This document shows positions 59,140-64,000 of a stretch of 64,000 nt of DNA, piece by piece. The stretch covers positions 4,526,001-4,590,000 of the forward strand of contig JAMSLZ010000001.1 in NCBI GenBank assembly GCA_026027325.1, written 5' to 3'. The position numbers were made by a program, and so were the translations under genes. This stretch comes from Actinomucor elegans (Eukaryota; Mucoromycota; Mucoromycetes; Mucorales; Mucoraceae). The notes under the pieces are model-generated. The model was not told the DNA's origin. It saw only the letters and a list, made by a program, of their open reading frames with translations, and did no database searches. How positions within the stretch are numbered: position 1 is the first letter of the stretch; every line of letters begins with the position of its first letter.

Positions 59140-59835
59140 TTTACACTTTTGTGAATCAGTAGTTTTGTGAATAGAAATTGCTTTCTCTACCGCCGAATAG
59201 TATTCCTTTATTTCAGTAATACGCCCAAGAGTTCGCCTTTTAAGCGTGGCTGTAATTTTTTTTTTTTTATTCAGGTTTGAGACTTGCTAATTGGATGGTG
59301 GTATTTAAAATATTTGATTTTCATGGCTTCTTTTCAGCTATAAAACTTTTGTATTGCACTCTCGACACGATATTTAAACAGTAGCAATATTATGACATAG
59401 TCATAGTCTTTTGATAAAACTCATACAAAGCTTAGTTGTAAATTTAACTAAGCAAAACTCTTGTCATTTTTATTTTAATATTTGAAACTATTCGATTTGT
59501 CTGCTTTTTGATTTACGATCAAAAGCTGAAACTATTATATGAAAAAAAAAGGAAAAAACTATATCAATACTCTAGAATAATTCTAAAGAGCTTTAATTAT
59601 AAACTATGCACGTTTAATAAATACTATTTTCAAAACAAATGGTCAAAAATTCAAGTGAGCTAGCCCTAAGGGTATGAATGAATAACCTTCATCTCAATTT
59701 TCTACGATTTATATTGGTCATGAAGATTAGAGTCGTATGCGGAGATTGGAAAATGCGAAATCTATTTCAGGTTGTAGTAGTGCTTGAACGGAGGTAATTG
59801 TCTCCTCCCCATTCACCTTTTTGTTTTAATTAATA
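59140..59835. promoter_or_regulatory. Divergent promoter region of ALY-like and PIG-H genes
   Basis: About 700 AT-rich bases between the two start codons. A CT-rich leader (TTGTCTCCTCCCC) precedes the PIG-H start. No open frame or named element. Confidence 0.4.
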
Positions 59836-60555
59836 ATGGCAAGAAGCACAATTACAACCAACGATAAATGTACTACATCAACATATACCATGGGGTTAAT
59901 GACTTGCCATATCTTGCCTGGTGCACATGCGCGAGAATATATTGTACGATCCTCATCTAGAGCCTTTAATATAATAGATCTCGCTGTATTTTTAACAGCA
60001 TGCACGTTATTCTACAAGTTAAAAGTAAGAATCTCGGAGAAAGCACATTATGTATATATACTAATTACTGCTCTAGTCAGATTCTTATTCTTATTTAATA
60101 CCATTATTAGTGATATGGTTATTTATAAAGAGAAGATCAGTTAGACAGGGTACATATGCATAAATCGTTTTTTCTTTCTTTATATATTGATATTTAATTC
60201 ATAATAGAAAGCGTATTGGCAATACGCGATGTTGGAATACAAGTAAAAACAGTGTATTGGGGCGGAAGTTCAGTGTCGCGGTTCATTAATAGACTCAAGA
60301 TTGATGATATTATTATTAATGAAGGGATCAGCTTTTGGCAGATCAAGTCATATATGGCCATTCTAGTCAAAGATGAAGACAAGATGGTGGTTATATTCGA
60401 GGTATACTCAATACATGGATATATAAAAAGAAAATTACTTATTATATATGATTTAGCATCTTTTACCTAGATTACATCCTGTTTTATTAAACGTATATGG
60501 GGGTATTCGTGCTATTATATTCAATTCAAATAATGAATCAAGCATAACCAACTGA
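59836..60555 (+). CDS. GPI15: GPI-GlcNAc transferase subunit PIG-H
   Basis: Three exons (59836-60139, 60208-60401, 60457-60555) give 198 residues, near the family size (human PIG-H 188). Two closely spaced hydrophobic segments ([17 protein letters not shown] and [16 protein letters not shown]) form the membrane hairpin. The conserved domain follows: [56 protein letters not shown] and [21 protein letters not shown] is part of the ER complex that adds GlcNAc to phosphatidylinositol, the first step of GPI-anchor synthesis. The first donor (A|GTTAGA) is weak but gives the right phase. The last 18 bases overlap the convergent LST8 coding region. Confidence 0.82.
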
Positions 60556-61834
60556 TAAATCGTTCAATGCAACACAAACAGCTGCTTTATGATGTCCATT
60601 ATACTGTCTAATCGTTTCTCCGTTTTGAAGCTCCCATAATCGAGCAACGTGATCTGAAGAAGCAGTTACCAAATAAGCTGAATCGGCTGAAAATGCGCAA
60701 TCCCATACCCATCTTTGATGGCCTTGTAAAGTCAATACTAGCTCAAAATTCTTCTCAGTATTCCAAATCTTGGCTGTATTATCTGCGGAACAAGTAGCTA
60801 GAAGTCTTTGATTATCATTAGCACCTGTCCTTGCGTCGTAGCTAAAGCACTTACTTCGTATCAGGACTCAACATGACTCTTAGGATATAATTGTTATGTG
60901 CTTGGAATTGATGAATAGGTTCTACTTTATCTGATTCGCTTTCATTGTTGGACAGCTTCCATACATAACAGTTACCCTAAAACTACAATTTGATACCAAC
61001 CCTAAGCAACAGCTACACTATCTACGCTTACCTTGTTATTCACTGCAATTAACATGGATCCATCAGACGCCACTGTAACGGATCGCATGGGAACACCTTC
61101 TTCAGGGACCTATTCTATATGTCAAAATACTATTCACGCCCCGTTCTTTCCTTATTGCTTACCAATTCATGTGTACATGAATGGGCGGTTAAATCCCATA
61201 TTTTTACTGCTCCATTTTGATCACAAGTGATTAGTTCACCTTGATTAGCATGCATAACAGCATCAGTAATAGGTGCGCCGTTATCAAAGTTGCGCGTCAA
61301 AACTGGATTGCGCCCTGAACGCGTATCCCATATCTTCAAGTGACCATCTTCACTCGCTGTAAACATCCAACGTCCTTCGCCATGGAAACCAGTCGCTATG
61401 ACATTGCCTGTATGCTCTCCAAATACGATAAACTATGTGAACCTGTTTTAGTTGACATATAAAACTGCTTGGTCTCTACATAGTTACCGGACTATCGTTA
61501 TTACTGGCGATATCATAGAGTCGAACCGAGTGGTTTCCTATATCATGTTGAATAAAGATCCTTATCTTTCAATCGTTCAGTTTTACCTGCTGCAGCCAAA
61601 ATGGTTTTATCTGGTGAAATGCAAAGACGATTCACTTGCTAAAATAGATAAATCACATAAGAACAGTACATTCAGTTTCGTTTTCTGCTTCTCATTACCG
61701 AGTCAGGATGTTTAATGGTCTTGGAACATATACCACTGAGTGCTTCCCAGAAACGTACGGTATTATCGTAACCAGCAGTAACAAGAATAACTGAATGACT
61801 ATCATTTTGAAACGATTGCTGCTGCTGTTGTTGC

Positions 61835-61875
<41 letters not shown>

Positions 61876-61986
61876 TTGTTGCTGCTGTTGTTGCTGCTGC
61901 TGTTGACGATATTGCTGCTGCTGTTGCTGTTTTTGAGCGTAATACTGCTGATCTTGTTCTTGCTGCTTCTGCTGTTCGTCCGACAT
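60538..61986 (-). CDS. LST8: LST8, WD40 subunit of TORC1/TORC2
   Basis: A multi-exon gene encoding a seven-bladed WD40 protein. Blade sequences match LST8/GbetaL in order: [97 protein letters not shown] and [18 protein letters not shown], ending [20 protein letters not shown]. It stabilises the TOR kinase domain. Unlike typical LST8, about 65 residues of almost pure Gln (CAG/CAA mix) precede the first blade. ATG 61986 is the only in-frame start before that run. The 3' end overlaps PIG-H on the other strand. Confidence 0.93.
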
Positions 61987-62071
61987 TTAGTTTAAGGAAT
62001 AAGAACAAAGTACGACGAGCAAAACGTAACCTTTTTTTTATTTATTTAATGAGTAAAAAAGTCACACAAAA

Positions 62072-63389
62072 TTAAGGAATCTGGACATAGATACTAGCAT
62101 AACTAACACTACTATCGAGGTACTTTTTGCATTGACTGCTTTGATCATATTGGATACACTTGGCAGTACAATTGTTGGGTTGTAACTCTTGTAATGCGGC
62201 CAATAACACCGCAATTGGATGTCTGCCACAAATCGTATTCTTGGTTTTGCGTAAATAGGCTTGGAATTCCTTGAAACTCAAGCTCTCGATTGCCTGTATA
62301 CCTTGATGATCCAATGATTCAATGGATTTATAGATAGGCTGAGAAATGTATTTTACATTGGTACTATCAAGCTCTATGGCATCATCATCATCGGTAGGCT
62401 TATAATACGTGTATCTGAATCGTGAGCCCCTATTGCGTTACAATATTAAAATCAAAAAGACGCGTCTTTTTCTTATGTACACCTTACCAATGGCAGAAAT
62501 CAGAAGAAATGATGAATAGATTTTGAGGATCATTCAGATACTTTGCAAATAGTTTACCATACATTTGTTCTTTTGTTTCAGAAATAGAACCGACCAAGAC
62601 TGGGATCAACCTGATATCTTCTATTTTGCTACGTGTAGATTAGTTAATATGATGTGTATATTAGACGCATTTCTTTCTATACTCTACTCTTCAAAAGCTT
62701 TATACACAAATGGCAAATGCATTTCAATGCTATGCTCTTCTTTGTCTACGATTGATTTCATCCAGTTAAACTTGCCAGTATCATCAAGCTCATCAATCAC
62801 TATTCATTATCGTCAGCGTAACATAGAACAATAGCCTCTTCTTTTGATATATACTAACCTTCCCTATCTAATTTAATATCTCCCAAGGGCGTTTCGTATA
62901 CATCACACTTTGATAAACTACAACCATCAATATACTCATGATGAGCAGGCCCTAACAAAAAGACGCGTTTGCTTTGCATTTAAAAAATAAGTAAAAAAAA
63001 AAAAATCTAAGCTGTTATAAGTAATACTTACATATCGCTTGTATCGATTGACTTGTATGCATAGCCAGCGGTGGGACCACTATATCTTAAGCCTGCATGT
63101 CTAGTTCCTCAAAAGTAAGGTTAGAGATAATAAAAAGTCATACTGATACTTGTACTTTACGGCCCAATAATAGCTCGGATGCCTTTGATAGGCAATGGCT
63201 GGCCGCTGTTCTTGGACGCTTTTTCAAGGTAACTAGTTACTTCTTGATCTAAATGGCTTTCTGCATTCAAAAGAAAAGATGTTGAATGTTCTGTTTGTCG
63301 ACGCGTCTTTTATTTTCTTACTCCATTAAGCACTTACTACTGTCGGTATACCAAGAGCCAGCGTGTGTTGCAGGACGTCTTTTCGTCAT
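62072..63389 (-). CDS. MEMO-family protein
   Basis: A multi-exon gene (first exon from ATG 63389, last exon ends at 62072), about 310 residues. Motifs follow human MEMO1 and yeast Mho1 in order: [88 protein letters not shown] and a final [16 protein letters not shown]. The His, His and Cys residues that bind metal in the family are present (HAG, AHH and the CGRHP Cys). It is related to class III extradiol dioxygenases; redox or copper-handling roles are proposed for the family. Three of its introns contain GACGCG elements (see finding). It lies 85 bp upstream of LST8's start codon on the same strand side. Confidence 0.9.
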
Positions 63390-64000
63390 GTTAAATTACA
63401 AAAGATAAGGTGTTAAAAATAAAAAAGAAATCATCATGCGTTCATGCTTTTCCTATTAGTTTCGCATTACATCCAGTTCCCACATTCTTATTGGGTGTCG
63501 GTATTTCAATCATCTATTTCTTCAATTCTTCTTTTTCACTATGGGAAAAATAGGCAAATTTCGAGTGAATTGGTCCTGCAGCCGAATCTAAAGAGAAATA
63601 ACGTAAAGTACGTTAATACACATATCAAAATTTATTTCCATGACTTTCTACCAATTTCCATTTTCCAAACGAGTGAATTGAAGGCGACTTTCAGGGTTTT
63701 CATGTGGATTGCAGATGAATTATAATTTAACTCGAATTTATCCTAGTGTTTTTTAAAAACTTGACTGAGGAAATTTCTGATAAGATCTTTGAAGATGATA
63801 GACCATAATCTAAGAACAAAACTAATATTAACAAGGCTTGTGCTGAATTTAAGAATGCATCAAATAGTGTAAGTATTATTTTCTATTTTTTTTTTTTTTT
63901 TTGATTCACTGAGTAATCTTTGATAAAAGGCCATTTTTTGAATATTTAGATATGTATATTTTCGAATAGGTCTATAAAAAAATTTACATTTGAATACTAA
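63390..64000. other. Intergenic region to the window end
   Basis: MEMO upstream region. On the minus strand, short coding-like pieces (ENPESRLQFTRLENGNW near 63700) suggest the 3' part of another gene or a remnant, but they are interrupted by stops. A T-tract of about 16 lies at 63887-63902. No gene supported. Confidence 0.35.

Noticed and set aside
61795..61995. Leucine-rich frame opposite the LST8 polyglutamine run
   Set aside because: CTG/TTG repeats on the opposite strand of CAG/CAA automatically give poly-Leu; no independent signal.
1..64000. tRNA, 5S rRNA and CRISPR arrays
   Set aside because: I scanned for internal box B (GGTTCGANTCC-like) sequences and 5S-like blocks and found no convincing match. 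The 170-bp repeat is too divergent and too long-spaced for CRISPR, which is also not expected in a eukaryote.

Overview
The window looks like nuclear DNA of an early-diverging filamentous fungus, most likely Mucoromycota (Mucorales). The basis is AT-rich sequence, many short GT-AG introns (about 50-110 nt), single-copy fungal genes, and protein sequences of early-diverging fungal type. This assignment is inference; no rRNA or other marker is present to fix genus or species. I found no tRNA, rRNA or CRISPR array.

Layout. 0.8-8.4 kb: a small secreted GPI-anchor-type protein, a vacuolar aspartyl protease (PEP4 type), ribosomal protein eL6, a decayed gene, a probable KEOPS subunit (GON7-like) and a repeat-bearing gap. 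8.4-24.2 kb is gene-rich: coronin, the autophagy E2 enzyme ATG3, phosphoglucomutase, the APC/C subunit CDC26, a membrane kelch protein, a Zn2Cys6 transcription factor, and a peroxisomal AMP-forming acyl/oxalyl-CoA synthetase whose frame is broken by one base. 24.4-31.6 kb: a dead Tc1/mariner transposase, an allantoicase-ureidoglycolate lyase fusion, then a gene-poor stretch with repeats. 31.7-44.4 kb: an F-box protein, gamma-tubulin complex protein GCP3, mRNA export factor GLE1, a low-complexity protein and a membrane protein disulfide isomerase. 44.4-48.4 kb: a gene-poor gap. 48.4-55.6 kb: 6-phosphogluconate dehydrogenase, a repeat cluster, and a head-to-head pair of stomatin paralogues. 57.8-63.4 kb: an ALY/Yra1-type RNA export adaptor, PIG-H (GPI15), LST8 of the TOR complexes with a polyglutamine head, and a MEMO-family protein.

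Most genes are unrelated housekeeping functions, as expected for a eukaryotic chromosome; there is no operon or gene cluster. Links that are visible are PGM and 6PGDH in sugar phosphate metabolism, GLE1 and ALY in mRNA export, ATG3 and LST8 in TOR/autophagy control, the aspartyl protease and ATG3 in vacuolar turnover, and the fused enzyme in purine nitrogen salvage.

The most unusual things seen are: (1) a two-block repeat recurring in intergenic gaps, about 11 copies, in three places as 2-3 units spaced about 165-175 bp; (2) perfect inverted CCGCGG sites just upstream of the Zn2Cys6 factor gene; (3) a cluster of GCTTAG/CTAAGC motifs, including a tandem repeat, in the shared promoter of the stomatin pair; (4) two 7-nt micro-exons in neighbouring genes, one inside the zinc-binding site; (5) MluI-box (ACGCGT) sequences recurring inside introns. 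Exon boundaries were worked out by hand from frame continuity and GT-AG rules, and need transcript support.
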